Of a DNA stretch of 64,000 bases, positions 22,291-33,226 are shown one piece after another. The number at the start of each line of letters is the position of its first letter. Position 1 is the stretch's first letter. The DNA lies in the NCBI GenBank assembly GCA_027422505.1, contig JAPQWV010001591.1:17001-81000 (forward strand). Reading direction: 5' to 3'. The notes below the pieces were generated by a model. It saw only the letters and a list, made by a program, of their open reading frames with translations, did no database searches and was not told the DNA's origin. The position numbers and the translations under genes are program-made. Origin of the DNA: Craterostigma plantagineum (Eukaryota > Streptophyta > Magnoliopsida > Lamiales > Linderniaceae).

Positions 22291-22581
22291 ATCGTACTAA
22301 CTTACTCACGGCCCTCGGCTAATCTCACTATGCACCACAATGAGCTCACGTCCATCAAGGATAATATGACGGCGGTCCACGCCGGATGGCCATACACTAG
22401 GATGCACATCGTCCCCTAGGTCGCCACATATGCACGGTCGTCGCCGACTATCCGGCGGTCGGTCTCACTGGTAGCCCATGCTGAGGTTGCCTACACCAGT
22501 GTTCCACCCTGTGTCGCTTATACCCTCAGGTCGCACCATCCAGGTCGCTCCCTACCGCCATGGGCATCGCCCAATCATATC

Positions 22582-22800
22582 ATGAACATACATATACACG
22601 GCCCTTTCGCCGACGGGCATTGCCCTAATATATTTCATTACATGTACAATAATAATAACTGTATACGGCCTTTTCGCCAACGGGTCTCCGCCCTACTATA
22701 TTTCATTGATATACAATAATAGTAATATATGTATACGGCCCTTTCGCCAACGGGTCTCCGCCCTAATCATAATCCATATACATATACATATACATATACA
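22582..22800. repeat. Imperfect tandem repeat (GGCCCTTTCGCCAACGGG unit) followed by (CATATA)n
   Basis: Three units of about 75 bp align with 16965-17185. They are followed by a CATATA hexamer run at about 22775-22803, longer here than in the other LTR. Confidence 0.85.
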
Positions 22801-23264
22801 TATTTACATAATTACGACGATGCTAAACTCCGCCCTGGTAGAATAGTGGACAGCCTTTGACTCAACTGCGAGTCGACAACACGTGCCCATATCGGCAATG
22901 TATCAATCGCTTACAAGCGACACATCATATATATGCATACTCAACTCATACTACCCTCCCGCATATGATCGTATATGCAAGTGAGTATGAATGCAACTAA
23001 CTACAAACATGCTTACCACATGGAAACGTATCAACTAAGTCACGTAAACATGAAGTCACAGAGGTACGTAGTCACATAAAGTAGGTACACACAAACATGT
23101 TATGTGTTGTAGTTGGATTTCTACTTACCTGTCGTCCGTCGACAATAGCTACTGTCCGACAGATTTCCAAAGTCCAAACCTTAGGCATAAAATATCCATA
23201 TCAGTAAGCTAATTAATCAATTAAATTGGCTAAGTACTCGAATAACTATTTAGGAAGAGTTCGT

Positions 23265-24420
23265 TAATCGTGAATTCGTGAAATCCCATATTCGTGAAGT
23301 TGTTATAGTGCGTGGGATTTAATTCGTGAAGTGCCTAGTTGCATCTCTCAATTCGCGAAATAAGTTATCACTTTTAATAATTCGCAAAGTCTACACCTCA
23401 CGGACTCATGTGCTAAATCTCTAAATTTATAGTTCACGAATCGTAGTATTTTTAAACCTAGGGTTTGCGAATTGCACCCTAATTCGCGATCTCATAATTT
23501 AAGAAACTATTTTATTTAATTATTGGGTTCGCGGGTTCATGGAGTTCATCAAGCTAAGCCTAGTTCGCGAAGCCAATTCGAAAAACTCGTCACGTGGTTT
23601 TAGGGTTCGTGAACTGTCCGACCCATGAAATTTCTAGTTAGTTTCGCGCTATTTGCATGGTAGGGTCGGGTTCGCAAACCGAGTTCGCAATTCTCTTTTG
23701 CATTTCGCAAACTCCTGCTCGATTCGCCAAATGGATTTGTAGATTTTGTGGAACTCCCGAACCTTGGCAGGATTCGCGAAACATCGGGCTCGCAAAGATG
23801 GACCCGCCAACTTGCACGAGGCTCGATTCGCAAAATGGGTTCGTCAAATAGGATCGGCCCACAAAGTGGGTATGAGTTCGCAAAACAGGGCCCGCCAAGT
23901 TTGCATGGCCCGTGAAACGTGTTTTGACTCTTGGTTCGCGAAGGTCGCCGAGTTCGCAAATGGTAGCAGCCCGCGGAATGATGCATTCGCAATCCTCCAT
24001 GGATTCGCCGAACTTCACTCCCAATTTGCAAAATGGGTTCTGCGACCCGTTGAACCCGCAAAGTTCCAATTAGCAAAACTCCTTGCAAGTGACCTAGTTC
24101 GTGATACGAGTTCGCCAAACGTCGTGGGTTCGTCATTTTCCTCAGCCCGCGAAGTGGCCCGCGTTTCGTCCTTGAGTTCGCGAAACTGAGTTCGCCGTCT
24201 TGGGTTCGCAAAACGTTCCATGCCTCTCTCAGTTCGCGGAATGTTCCGTTTCGCCAAACCCCACTGTCCGAGTTCGCGACATGGGTTCGCGAATTGCTCG
24301 ATTCGCAAAGTGGCCGAGTCCGCCAACTTCGCCAGACCCGCAAACCTCAATTCGCAAAGTAGGTTTGGGCGGCTTCTTATCCTCGTATAAACATCTCCCT
24401 ATTCGCGAAGCGCGATGGTT
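23265..24420 (-). repeat. Dense array of TTCGCGAA-type palindromes (5' LTR copy)
   Basis: This is the counterpart of 17690-18840. Perfect TTCGCGAA copies are most frequent in the distal half (24130-24420), where they occur every 15-40 bp. Variants at the CpG positions suggest methylation-driven decay. Confidence 0.85.
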
Positions 24421-25160
24421 ACCGATCAAAAGCTGCTTTTCTCAAGAACAACTTGAAGACCGATCGAACTCCTAAAACCCTAAATTTCGGGCCTAAATAA
24501 ATAAATAAATAAATGTGTTCCTAGTATTTTCGTGCCTAACAGTCTCTAATCCATGTTTATCTAGATTAAAACACCGATTCTAAGTGAGATATATTCTAGA
24601 GAACTTAAGGTTTCCACAGACCCTAGAAATTGGTATTTTCGTGTTTATAGTTCCTCAAGACACATTATTGCCTAATCAAAGAGACTAGAGATTGTAGTAA
24701 GAATTCTTACCTATTCCAAGCCTTTAGCTCGAATTCTTCCCTTCTTCTCTCGTCAAGTTCTCGTTAGTTCTTCACTCACTAAACAGGTTTCGGCGGCTTT
24801 CTTGTGTTTTAATCCGTAACATTCACCATTACTTGGACCCAAAATCATACGCTAAAAATACGTAGAGAGCTTAGAAAATTTCATACCTTCTCAAATGCTT
24901 GAGTTCGTCCTCTCCTTTCTCTTTCTAGCTTGCATTTTTAGTGAGAAGTATGGTTAGATATTTTAAGCTACCATTGGGTGGTGATTGAAGTAGTTGGCGT
25001 GAACTTCCCCTATTTCAAGGATCTTTGTCCCAAAAAATCTATAAGGATTTTGGGCCTAGGTTATGTTTTATTTGGGCCTTGAATTTTAACTTCTTGGACC
25101 ACTTTTATTATATTGGGCTAGTCTGTAATATTTTTGGGCTTGGGGTTGGGTTCCATCCTA

Positions 25161-25960
25161 GGGCTCGTTTGATAGGTGTGTATGGGTATTACATGTGTAT
25201 AAGTTATTTGTGTATGGGTATACAAGGATTTTGTTGATAGAATATTTTAACATGTTTGATACACATGTTTTAATTATTTGGTTAATGAATAGAACGATGT
25301 TTGATAAATATGTTTGAGGTGTGAGTAGAATTTGTTAAATATAAAAACTGACATTTTTGCCCTTGTACAAAATAAAGATATAATATATCTATTTCTGTAC
25401 TGTTCGTCTCCTCCGTTTGAAAAGGAGCAAACTTTAATATATCTTCTACCCAACATCTCTTCGCATTTCCTCCGGCGACCCACCACCTACCGCGGCTTCT
25501 TCGCAGCCTTTCGCTGCCAAACTTCGAACCACAAAAAATTTCTTCGCTGCCTTCCCATTTTTTCACCTAGCTGATGACGCATCAAGTGCTGAGCTTCGTG
25601 GGTAGGTCTGAACGTAGGAGTGGGTTCTTGATGACGGCAACTGGTAGACCGAGGTGTGGAGACCAATATTTGATGGAGATCGATTTGTGTTCTGAGAACT
25701 GATTTGGGAAGATGGATTTGCAGAGCCAAATTAATCAACGAGGTCGAGGAGCAAAATTGGTATTAGCAAGACGGGTGTTGGGATACCCACCTCTTTGATG
25801 GGCATGGTACTGCACGACCTACGAACAAAATGTGTGTAAAGGACGTGTGTGAGTATACAAGGCGTGTATAATGATACTTAGATAACAAACATAATTAAAT
25901 TTATCATACACACCTCATACCCATTTATTAACCATCTATACATCCGTATCAAACGAGCCG
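25161..25960. mobile_element. Tourist-like (PIF/Harbinger-type) MITE, 800 bp, with proven empty site
   Basis: Termini are GGGCTCGTTTGATAGG and (complement) CGGCTCGTTTGATACGG, flanked by CTA (25158-25160 and 25961-25963). The paralogous LTR at about 19590-19600 reads CCATCCTAGTCTAATT with a single CTA, which is the empty site. The interior (25340-25600) is not repetitive and shows short open frames of no recognised family, possibly captured sequence. It is related by its ends to 11304-11651. Confidence 0.93.
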
Positions 25961-26679
25961 CTAGTCTAACTGCAACCATAGCTCAATTTTATCATTAGCT
26001 CAATTTCTCTTATCCTATTTTTTCGAAAATCCCTAATTAAATGGGGAGTCACATGGCACAATTTAAATGCACCAATTTCCACCAAATGAATTAAGCACAC
26101 ATTATATCACACAAATTTCACACGAGCACATTATAATTGCACAAAATGCACATAATCGCATTCAACATTTACGCAAATTTATTGGTCTCTAATGCTTACG
26201 AGGACCCGGGTGCTACAAGTACCAACCTTGACTCCTCAGCGAGTCAATCAAATCACAATAAACTCGAACTACCCCGCTCAACAGTACGCCAAATCATCAT
26301 TTTCTCAGTAAAGTGTAAATACCTCTCACCCTGTAATATGATATGCATATGCTATGCATATAAACGTGATAACGCATGAAATCTTGAATTCACACGAAAT
26401 GTACGTAAAGCACGTAAAACACGTAGTCATGAAAATCATCGAATCAAAACATATAAGCCACACATGTGTTTACGTATTGTAGATGGATGATCCACCTACC
26501 TGTCCTCCCGCTATCGTCAAATAGGAAGTTGGGTGTAGTCCCTATATATCGATCCTCTAAATATAATAAATATTATTAGTATCTTTATCAATTCTCAAAT
26601 TGTAATGGTATAAAATAATTATATTTAAATATTAGACTCGGCAGTCAACGGTCAACCCGTTAAACTAATTCGCTCGATT

Positions 26680-27640
26680 TGTGGTCAGAATCAAGTCAAC
26701 GCCTAATTTTGAAATACCCTAAATCGCCCGATTAACGGTATTATTGAAAATAAAGCTCGGTAATTTTCCACTATCGGCCGAATTGCAAATCGCCCGATTC
26801 CATAAACAGAATTCCCCAAGCTTTCGCCCGATTCTAGATTCGCCAAGCTCTACTTAAAGGCTCAAATCGGCCGATTGGTCCCTTCTTGGAATCGGTCAAT
26901 TCATCATGTTTTGAAACTTGGTGCCGCCCGATTCCAAAATCGTCGAGTTCCATCCAAGTCTTCCAATCGCCCGATTCACCTCATAAATTAATACTCCCTT
27001 CGTCCCGCTAATTTTACCACATTTTTCCATTTCGGTCGTCCCAATAATTTTATCACCGTTCCTTATTTAGCAAAAATACTATCACAAACAATCAATATAA
27101 TAATATAGACGTGTCAAAATATACATTTTTTTACCTTTTCATTGTACTATATTATTATAATAATACTATCTTAATTTGCGGCCCACCAATATATGTGATA
27201 AAGATAACGGGACGGAGGGAGTATATTATATAACTCGGCGAATTCCCGAATCGACCGAATGACAAATCGCTTGATTCTCTAAATCCAATCGCCCGAAACA
27301 CCATATGCTTAAATGTTTTAAAATATTCCTAAGTTTGAAATAAGTAAAATCGATCGAAAGTCACTTAATTCTCATATAATCGACCGACTGTGATTATTTT
27401 AATATTCTACGATTTGAAACAAGTAAAATCTCTCGATATTCATATGAAATGGAATCGTTCGATTCCTTCAAAAATACTGATTCTTTCTAAACCTAAAAAC
27501 AACTCCTATCAAAACCATCTTCAAAATCGCCCGATTCCTCATGAGTTTCACGGAGTTTTATTATCTTTCCAAAATCGCCCGATCGCTTGGCCTTGGAAAT
27601 CGCCCGATTTCACGTAATGGATTCGCCCGATTGTAATAGA
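26680..27640 (-). repeat. Array of AATCG(N)CGATT-type palindromes (right copy)
   Basis: AATCGCCCGATT, CGGCCGATTGG, TCGCCCGATT and relatives recur across this stretch, aligned with 16255-16950 and interrupted by the Stowaway MITE. Confidence 0.75.
26994..27221. mobile_element. Stowaway-like (Tc1/mariner-type) MITE, 228 bp, with proven empty site
   Basis: Termini are CTCCCTTCGTCCCGCTAA and (complement) CTCCCTCCGTCCCGTTAT, flanked by the dinucleotide TA on both sides (26992-26993, 27222-27223). The paralogous LTR copy near 16575-16592 lacks the insertion. Confidence 0.93.
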
Positions 27641-28545
27641 AATTTGTACTTAACTCGGCATTCTCCCAATAGGTCGAAACTCATGGGATTGAACTTTAAA
27701 TAAACTATTCTAAAGGGTTATAATACCCTAAGTCGTACGATGCTCACATAATTTTAATCGTCCGACAGTCCATTCTACACAGAAATTATAATGTATAAGA
27801 ACCTCCGACCTTCATAACTCCTTTATCTTTCAAAATGGCAAACTCTTCAAAATTTATGTTTAATCCCGACAGTCGTACGCCCAAAAATCTAAATTCTAGT
27901 AAACTTATCGATTATATAGGATTACCACATATTACAAAGACATTTAATTTCCTATCACCTAACACTTACTAATCTAAATGGTATATTAGGGTTTTCTATG
28001 TATGATGACCTTCAACAACCTCCTACTCGTTGCCTACCCAAAAATTCATGCATATACTCATCGAAATAATCTAAGTATACAATAGTTGAGTGATGTTCAT
28101 ACCTTGCTTCGAAAGTTTGTAGTTTGGATTTGGTAAAATTTCTACAAGCTCTAGCTTGCGTCTTGGTATATGGACTTATCCTTCTTTTCGTTCATCAAAG
28201 TCCTTTCTTAAGCCTTGTTACTTATTAGATATACATGGTTACTTCGTGTGTTGTGAAGGATTGGACTAGTAGGTGACGTATTTTTCCCTTCAACCTAAGT
28301 AATATAATTATCTTATCCTCTTTGGTTATCTTGGGCCTTGTTCATGTAATAAGAATAACCCATCAATTTATGTTCCTATATTATTATTTAGTCAAATATG
28401 ATTCAATGTTGTAAGTCTCTATATTAGTATAAGAAAAATTCTATATTCTCATTTTAAGACTTCAAATTATTTTATCCCATTCTTAATTCACGAGACTACA
28501 AATTAATTACATCAAAACCCCGTATTAAAATTTACGGGTATTACA

Positions 28546-29710
28546 CTCAAGCACCCACCTCAAGGGGGCACCTCACCAAGGACATAGTGCCCTCAGCAAC
28601 ACAGCACACACCTCTCCAAACTCATACGCCATTACAGCGGAATTAAAAGGGAAGCATCACAAATCATCGGAACCATGTCGTGCGTTGAGCGAGACAGCGA
28701 ACAGGATCATCAGCAGCACACAACGGTCTCGGCGAAGTAGTAACGAGCGAGGTAATATGCTATCCTTTGGACTCCGATTGGACCGCGAGCGTGTTAGGAG
28801 CCAAATAAAGGGTAGCCAAGTGGTAGCCGTGAGCATTCCCAACTCGTCCACCACCTGCTCGACAAAAGTCCTCAAAGAAATATTAACCCGTAGGCGAAAT
28901 TCAGGGAAGAAATATGTTTTATTTTTCTTTGTTATTTACGCTTCCCGTCGTGGTAATATTTCGTATGAGTAGCTAATTTTTCTATGTGCTTGGGATGAAA
29001 TGAACGCTAGGTAAAATTGTTGTTGGACGTAAATTATTCGTGAACATGCAATATTGGCTATTTCCCATTTATGATTTCGTTCTTCAATTCAATATGTCTA
29101 TGTGTTGATTTGGATATCACTTCGATATGTCTATGTGTTGCTGTGATTTCGTGGTAATATCGTTTTAGGGCGACAGCTAGAAAAACGTTTAGGTCGTTCA
29201 TAAAATGATAGGAATTCGATTATAGGGCGACAACACCTTGCTTTAGGTAAATTAATATATATATATATATATTCTCACAACCGTCTAGGGCGACAGCAAA
29301 TTCGGGCGTGAGTAGGAATTACCACAGCTTAGTCATTATTTTTGTGTTAACGATAATTTACGGCCTCGTCAATAATACCTAGGGGATCCGAAATCCCGAG
29401 CACATCCGTTTTATATAAAAAGAGTTATTTTTTAATATTTTAAGTTGTGTTTAAAGCTTGTGGTTTTGTTAGGATTTAATTCATAAATTAAAATACAAAA
29501 AATATTTATTTAGGCTAAATATCAAATGATAGGTTACTAGTACTCAATTTATTCTTCGTGTTCGATACTAGGATATGCACTATAGCTATTTTACAAACGA
29601 TAGGTACACTGCCTATCGCGTGTGGTGCTAGTAACATATTAGTTTTAATTATTACTTGACGTAATTGCATGAACCTTTATTTAATATATTAACGTACACG
29701 CTCTCGATCA
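28546..29710 (+). mobile_element. LTR (partial) of a plus-strand Ty3/gypsy element
   Basis: The right edge CTCTCGATCA at 29710 is followed six bases later by a tRNA-Asp primer site, so this is the 3' part of a 5' LTR. The segment TATGAGTAGCTAATTTTTCT..GGGATGAAATGAACGC (about 28964-29010) is of a type I know from LTRs of this lineage. The left limit is set by the LTR fragment ending at 28545. Its own TG start is not seen, so it is probably truncated. It contains a (TA)n run at 29254-29272. Confidence 0.6.
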
Positions 29711-29716
29711 AGTTTT

Positions 29717-29734
29717 TGGCGCCGTTGCCGGGGA
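29717..29734 (+). other. Primer binding site, tRNA-Asp type
   Basis: TGGCGCCGTTGCCGGGGA, the standard primer site of Athila/Tat Ty3/gypsy elements. Confidence 0.92.
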
Positions 29735-29983
29735 ATAAATCGATATTAGGAACTCCTTAGTTAGGTAATTTAGCCACTCTTATTTATTAGTCTCCTTTTA
29801 TATATATATATATATATTTGAGTTTTATTTATTAAAGTGAACTTAGCTAGTTATTCTTTCGTTGTTTACTTGTTTGCGTTTTATTTAAGTATTCATCTCT
29901 TTGCTTTATTTTTTTTCTGCTTATTTGTCTACAACTTTACTAACTTTTTTTGCTTCGCGTGTCTAAGGTACCTTCAACAGTAA

Positions 29984-30166
29984 ATGACCCGAAGCCATCC
30001 ATCGGGTCTCACCGTTGAAGTAGATCCAGATTTTGAGCGAAAGTTACGCAGACAACTCAGATACGATTTCGACGGCACAGCCAGTAACTCCCAGGAAGCT
30101 CTTGTAAGCTACTCAGAGGACAGCTCTCAGGAGTTGGCAGGAAATTTTCGAGTAGTCGGTAGATAG
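29984..30166 (+). pseudogene. Start of gypsy Gag, truncated
   Basis: A 60-aa ORF begins MTRSHPSGLTVEVDPDFERK and runs to a stop at 30166. Position (250 bp after the PBS) and the charged FERKLRRQLR start fit the N-terminus of an Athila/Tat Gag. The gypsy sequence ends about 30200, where copia RT sequence begins. Confidence 0.55.
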
Positions 30167-30204
30167 CCGAGAGATAGAGGCTTTGCACGAAGTTCGGAGA
30201 TCTA

Positions 30205-31084
30205 ATGAAAAGCAAGTTCGAGATGAGTCACATGGGAGAGATGCAGTTCTTCTTAGGACTACAAATCAGGCAACTCGAAGATGGGATTTTTATCAGTCAG
30301 ACTAAATACATCAAGGATATTCTAAAGAAATTCCATCAAGACCAGAGCAAGCCTCTCAGCACTCCTATGTCACCAAGCTGCAAGTTGGATGCCGATCCCT
30401 CTGGCAAGTCGGTCGACATCACACTATATCGAAGCATCATTGGATCTCTTCTCTACCTGATTTTGAGCCGGCCGGATATCATGTTTGCCACCTGCTTATG
30501 TGCCCGTTTTCAAGCCGATCCCAAAGAATCCCATATGCTCGCGGTTAAAAGAATTCTACGTTACCTTAAGGGCACTTCTACCTTGGACTATGGTATCCAA
30601 AGGGTACGAATTTCAAACTTATTGGCTACACTGACGCTGATTATGCAGGTTGCCGAATGGACAGGAAAAGCACGTCCGGTGGCGCTCAATTTCTAGGCGA
30701 AAAGCTGGTCTGCTGGTCATCCAAAAAGCAGAACTGTGTGCAACTTCGACAGCCGAAGCGGAATACGTGGCTGCTGCCAGTTGTTGCTCACAGATGCTGT
30801 GGATGCGGACACAGCTTCGCGACTATGGGTACAATTTAAATAATATACCCATATATAGTGATAGTGAAAGCGCAATCGCCATTACTTGCAATCCTGTTCA
30901 TCACTCACGCACAAAACACATAGACATTAGATATCATTTTATCAAAGATCACGTAGAAAAAGGCACGATAGATATGTATTTTGTGAACACGGAGTTTCAA
31001 TTAGCCGACATTTTCACCAAGGCTTTGGATGAGAAACGATTCCAATTCCTTGTCGGAAAATTAGGCATGTTGAATCTTCCGTAA
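30205..31084 (+). pseudogene. Copia RT end and RNase H, frameshifted
   Basis: The first frame (30205 to about 30590) has FEMSHMGEMQFFLGLQIRQL and the SIIGSLLYL, SRPDIMFATCLCARFQ, VKRILRYLKGT motifs of copia RT. It shifts near 30580 into the frame with GYTDADYAGCRMDRKSTSGG, and again near 30745 (one base missing before the TSTAEAEYVAAASCC RNase H motif) into a frame that ends with FTKALDEKRFQFLVGKLGML and a stop at 31084. It is 5' truncated at about 30200. The C-terminus matches the copia element at 60133-61300. Confidence 0.88.
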
Positions 31085-33212
31085 TATGTGCATTACCTGA
31101 TCTTCTGTGCTATCACATGCTCTATTTATGTGTTTTCAATGCTTATTTGTCTTTATCATGCGTGACAACAAAGAAAATAATAATAAAAATAATATAAAGG
31201 GGTATGACGAAATCCTTTAGGATGCTTTGATCTAAAGTCACCAAGAATTTTACCCCGACATGCGATCGATTTAATTGCTTAATTTCGTCTGTCTAAGTCG
31301 CATTCTTGTGTCTAAAGGTCATTAGGTTGCTCCACTAGACACAAAGTCACTTTACATAAGTGAGGATTCAAGCCTTGTTCCATTTTCTTCCTTTGGATCT
31401 ATTTCTCGAGTGAGTCACACATCATTACTTATCTTACCTAGTGATTCTTGGTTTCATACTCACCTTGCTTTAGATCGTTAGGAAAATGATAAGGGCGCCT
31501 AGGTTATTCCTCACTAGGCCTTACATAATTTTCCCTCACATTAGCCATTAGTCATCCACTTTGAGCCTTATCCGATGTCCTTTTCTTCCTTTGAAACACA
31601 TTCCAAGCCTTCAACTGAATTCTATACTCTTCAAATGATTGTTCAAACGAGAAAAGGAGGGGGAGAAAACAAAAGAAATAAAGGGATGATAACAATAGAA
31701 GGCATTGCTCAACGCACAAAAATCAGACCAAAGGAACCTGCTTTCCGACTATCTCTTAGAAGGTGGCATGGATCCTGCTGTGAACTTCTCCAACGATAAT
31801 CTCGTACGCTCGTCTGAACGGCTGGAAGAGGAGCACCACGAAGTGAACTTCTCCAACGATAATCCGGTCCTGTATCGGGAAACGAGAAGAGGAGCGCAGC
31901 CTCGGGTACGAATTCCATAACCGTGAACTTTTCCATATAGATAATCTCTGAAACCTCTCTAGGGATTAAGAGAAGAGGAGCGCGTTATCGGCCCGAGAAC
32001 CCACAAGAAGAACTTCGCCTACGATAATCTCCTATGGCCTCGTGGAGAAGCGGAGCTTCAGCTTGAACATAACATAAAAAAGGGATAGTTCTTAAAAGAA
32101 AAGGAGGGAGAAAAGATTGAAAAGAAGAAAGACGCCGAAAAAAAAGGACGTAGAAATGGAAGATGACGAAGAGATAAGCTCACTTTCCCCTAAATTCCTT
32201 CCCTTCTAAGTCCTAGCCAAACTATAACCCTTACAACCCTTTGATTCCAATCGGCGATCTCTCGCTTAGGTGAAATGATTAAAAAATGCCTCGATCACAG
32301 GTAAATTGACTTAAAATTTCTTGTGTTGACTTGAGTGATATAAATATAAAAATCCCAAGTTAGAAATTATTGAGTACAAGAGCGAACCTAGTGAGAGTTG
32401 TCGAATGGACCAGTTTATGAACTTAGGACTATAGTTTGATGACATGACTTGATGGCATTTTCCTCTTTCAAATGTCTCGTAAAACTTTAGGTGTGACGAT
32501 TTATCGAAGCATAATAATCTGACCCCATACTATAATAATAGTAAAAAAATATAATAAAAAATATATACAAATATATATAGGTAAAAAATATAAAACAAAA
32601 AAATAATAATAATAATAAAAAGAAATAAAAAATTAATTAAACTCATAAAATTCGCACATTTTAACATGAAATGTTATGTTTCATATGCGTTGAAGTGAAT
32701 AAATGCGATTTTTTTTATCGCACATTCTAAATGCAATTTAAGATTGCATTCGTATTGAATTGTGTAAATGCGATAAATTTTTCTATGCTCTAACCCTCAC
32801 ACAATATCTTAAGTACATGTTTTCGAGATCATGTATGCGTGCTTACTTAGTAAATTTGTGTATTATATGCTCGTGACTTGAATTGATCTCATATGCTTTC
32901 ATATTTAGCCAATTCTTGCGCATTATTTGAGGGTGAGCAAATATAAAAATCGTACATTAGCTCCAAAAATTCTTGACGTTTTTCTCTAAGTGTTTCAGGT
33001 TCCTTCAAACAAAATTACAGAGCAAGACGTCAACACTACATGAAAAGGGAGCTAGTCACAGACCACATATTTCATGCCTAAAATAATTGTTGATTAACTC
33101 CATTATTTCTAACATCTTCTTTCTAAGTGGTACAGATTTTTAATTTCTGCCAGGGAATCAAGAAGTTACTACACGGAAAATACAGGGAGTTAATTGCATT
33201 TATTTTAATTCT
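31085..33212 (+). other. Copia 3' non-coding region
   Basis: About 2.1 kb lies between the RNase H stop and the PPT. It contains the tandem repeats described at 31778-32060. An AT-rich low-complexity run (AATAATAATAAAAAG) lies at 32525-32640. No convincing ORF is present. Confidence 0.6.
31778..32060 (+). repeat. Degenerate tandem repeat, about 80-bp units
   Basis: The string GTGAACTTCTCCAACGATAA occurs at about 31780 and 31842, with degenerate copies GTGAACTTTTCCATATAGATAATC (31922) and GAACTTCGCCTACGATAATC (32008). Each is followed by a GAAGAGGAGC-type block. Four units. Confidence 0.85.
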
Positions 33213-33221
33213 AAGGGGGAG
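33213..33221 (+). other. Polypurine tract (copia)
   Basis: AAGGGGGAG at the end of the 3' region, the usual copia PPT position, followed by TATTATG and TGATTATATTTG, where a 3' LTR could begin. Confidence 0.6.
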
Positions 33222-33226
33222 TATTA

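Larger units (their letters stand above)
22113..23128 (-). other. Putative LTR intron closed by a 16-bp helix
   Basis: On the minus strand the donor GACAG|GTAAGTAG has its first intron base at 23128, and the acceptor GTGTTGTAG|GT has its last intron base at 22113. The strand at 23112-23097 pairs perfectly over 16 bp with 22128-22113 (core CTACAACACATAAC with GTTATGTGTTGTAG). The hairpin ACTGAGCC-N5-GGCTCAGT is at 22154-22134, 20 nt before the acceptor. The spliced product would bring the upstream exon to within about 360 nt of the PBS. Confidence 0.55.
21755..26217 (-). mobile_element. 5' LTR of the gag-only gypsy element (4.46 kb including an 800-bp MITE)
   Basis: On the minus strand it begins TGTAGCACCCGGGTCC and ends GGTCGCTACA next to the PBS. 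It contains, in the sense direction, a MITE insertion, the TTCGCGAA array (24420-23265), the putative donor (23129/23128), tandem repeats, a hairpin and the putative acceptor (22113). Even without the MITE it is about 3.66 kb, far above typical LTR length. The base string after the outer end is AGTAC, but the matching TSD on the left is lost because the left LTR is truncated. Confidence 0.92.
26218..28545 (-). mobile_element. Gypsy LTR fragment, right copy (family with AATCG arrays)
   Basis: On the minus strand it begins TGTAATACCCGTAAATTTTA. The part 26218-27600 aligns with 15372-16956, and it continues to 28545 beyond the point where the left copy is cut. It has a Stowaway MITE (26994-27221) that the left copy lacks and lacks the foldback MULE of the left copy. 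The donor-like ACAG|GTAGGT is also present (about 26500). The end motif is shared with the LTRs at 46839 and 55766. Confidence 0.82.
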
